A stretch of DNA of 23,012 nucleotides from Deltaproteobacteria bacterium RBG_13_49_15 (lineage in GTDB: Bacteria > Desulfobacterota > Desulfobacteria > Desulfobacterales > UBA2156): positions 12,493 to 35,504 of the forward strand of contig MGQD01000006.1 of assembly GCA_001797695.1 (NCBI GenBank), given 5' to 3'. A program made the position numbers and the translations under genes. How positions within the stretch are numbered: position 1 is the first letter of the stretch; each line of letters opens with the position of its first letter. Positions 22,450 through 23,012 of this stretch are shown piece by piece. The notes beneath the pieces were generated by a model, which saw only the letters and a program-made list of their open reading frames with translations, had not been told where the DNA came from and made no database searches.

Positions 22450-23012
22450 ATGCCGAATCGAAAAACCGTCGGCCTCGCCCTCGGCAGCGGATCTTCTCGG
22501 GGATGGGCCCACATAGGGGCGATTGAAGCACTCGAAGAAGAACATATTCCCATTGATTGTATTGCCGGATGCAGCATAGGTTCCTATGTCGGTGCGCTGT
22601 ATGCTGCGGGAAGCCTGAGAAGCCTGAAAGAATTCGTCCTCAGGATGGATGGAAAGAAGGTCTTTTCCTATTTTGACGTGGTTTTTCCAAGATCGGGAAT
22701 TCTGGACGGAACAAAAAAATTGAAAGAGCTCTTTTCAATGCATACCGATTTACGAAATTTTGCCGATTTGAATATCCCTTTAATGATGGTCGCCACCGAT
22801 CTCGAAACGGGAGGCAAAGTTGTGTTTAAATCAGGAAGTTTGCTTAATGCCCTAAGGGCGACCATGTCCATACCGGGGCTATTCGCCCCTGCTAGGGTCG
22901 GGGGTCGCTGGCTTGTGGACGGCGGCCTCGTAGACCCCGTACCTGTCAGCGTCGCCAGGGCTCAAGGGGCCGATATCATTATCGCGGTGGATCTGAACAG
23001 CAGACTCGTCTC
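22450..23012 (+). CDS. Patatin-like phospholipase, RssA/NTE type (3' end outside window)
   Basis: A patatin-family serine acyl hydrolase, probably acting on phospholipids or lysophospholipids at the cytoplasmic side. The 187 visible residues include the oxyanion loop GSGSSRG (12-18) followed by WAHIGAIEAL, the nucleophile elbow GCSIG with S42, and the DGG motif with catalytic D157 in LVDGGLVDPVPV. The typical GGGxRG is GSGSSRG here. The ATG has AGGGGAGG 4 nt upstream. It lies 76 nt after the cyclohydrolase gene on the same strand with no visible terminator. The frame is still open at the window end. Confidence 0.92.
   Translation, partial: MPNRKTVGLALGSGSSRGWAHIGAIEALEEEHIPIDCIAGCSIGSYVGALYAAGSLRSLKEFVLRMDGKKVFSYFDVVFPRSGILDGTKKLKELFSMHTDLRNFADLNIPLMMVATDLETGGKVVFKSGSLLNALRATMSIPGLFAPARVGGRWLVDGGLVDPVPVSVARAQGADIIIAVDLNSRLV

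Overview
The window is chromosomal core DNA from a Gram-negative, meso-diaminopimelate-type bacterium. Gene order, protein style and the genes around the cluster suggest a Desulfobacterota (sulfate-reducing deltaproteobacterial) lineage; this is inference from family resemblance, not a database match. I saw no tRNA, rRNA, insertion sequence, prophage or CRISPR array.

Layout. (1) Positions 1-939, plus strand: the 3' part of a carbamate kinase gene, running tail-to-tail into the next block. (2) Positions 947-19766, minus strand: a long, nearly gap-free division and cell wall (dcw) cluster, read from high to low coordinates as mraZ, rsmH, ftsL, ftsI, murE, murF, mraY, murD, ftsW, murG, murC, murB, ftsQ, ftsA, ftsZ, then a radical SAM gene of unknown function. 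(3) Positions 19767-20065: a divergent control region. On the minus side it holds a probable mraZ promoter and three 10-bp-spaced MraZ-type boxes. On the plus side it holds a candidate promoter, inverted repeats and a possible 12-codon leader reading frame. (4) Positions 20066-23012, plus strand: a small protein with two zinc-ribbon-like repeats, a pyridoxamine-phosphate-oxidase-fold flavoprotein, an HD-domain hydrolase, a stand-alone IMP cyclohydrolase (PurH N-terminal domain only), and the start of a patatin-like phospholipase cut by the window end.

How the genes work together. MurC, MurD, MurE and MurF build the UDP-MurNAc-pentapeptide after MurB completes UDP-MurNAc. MraY and MurG make lipid I and lipid II. 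FtsW and FtsI polymerise and cross-link septal wall under control of FtsL and FtsQ, with FtsA and FtsZ forming the cytoplasmic ring. MraZ and RsmH head the operon as regulator and 16S rRNA methyltransferase. Many junctions overlap by 1-11 nt (TAATG, ATGA, TTGA), so translational coupling is likely. Only three within-cluster gaps exceed 40 nt. Two of them (murG-murC and murF-mraY) contain palindromic or tandem repeats sharing the core GCCAGAGGC.

Most of the window is ordinary conserved biology. The less ordinary items are the intercistronic repeats, the MraZ operator, the duplicated Cys-rich protein with a possible coupled leader frame, the divergent active-site region of the single-domain IMP cyclohydrolase, a Ser-to-Cys change at the expected catalytic acid of MurB, and the C-terminal Cys cluster of the radical SAM protein.
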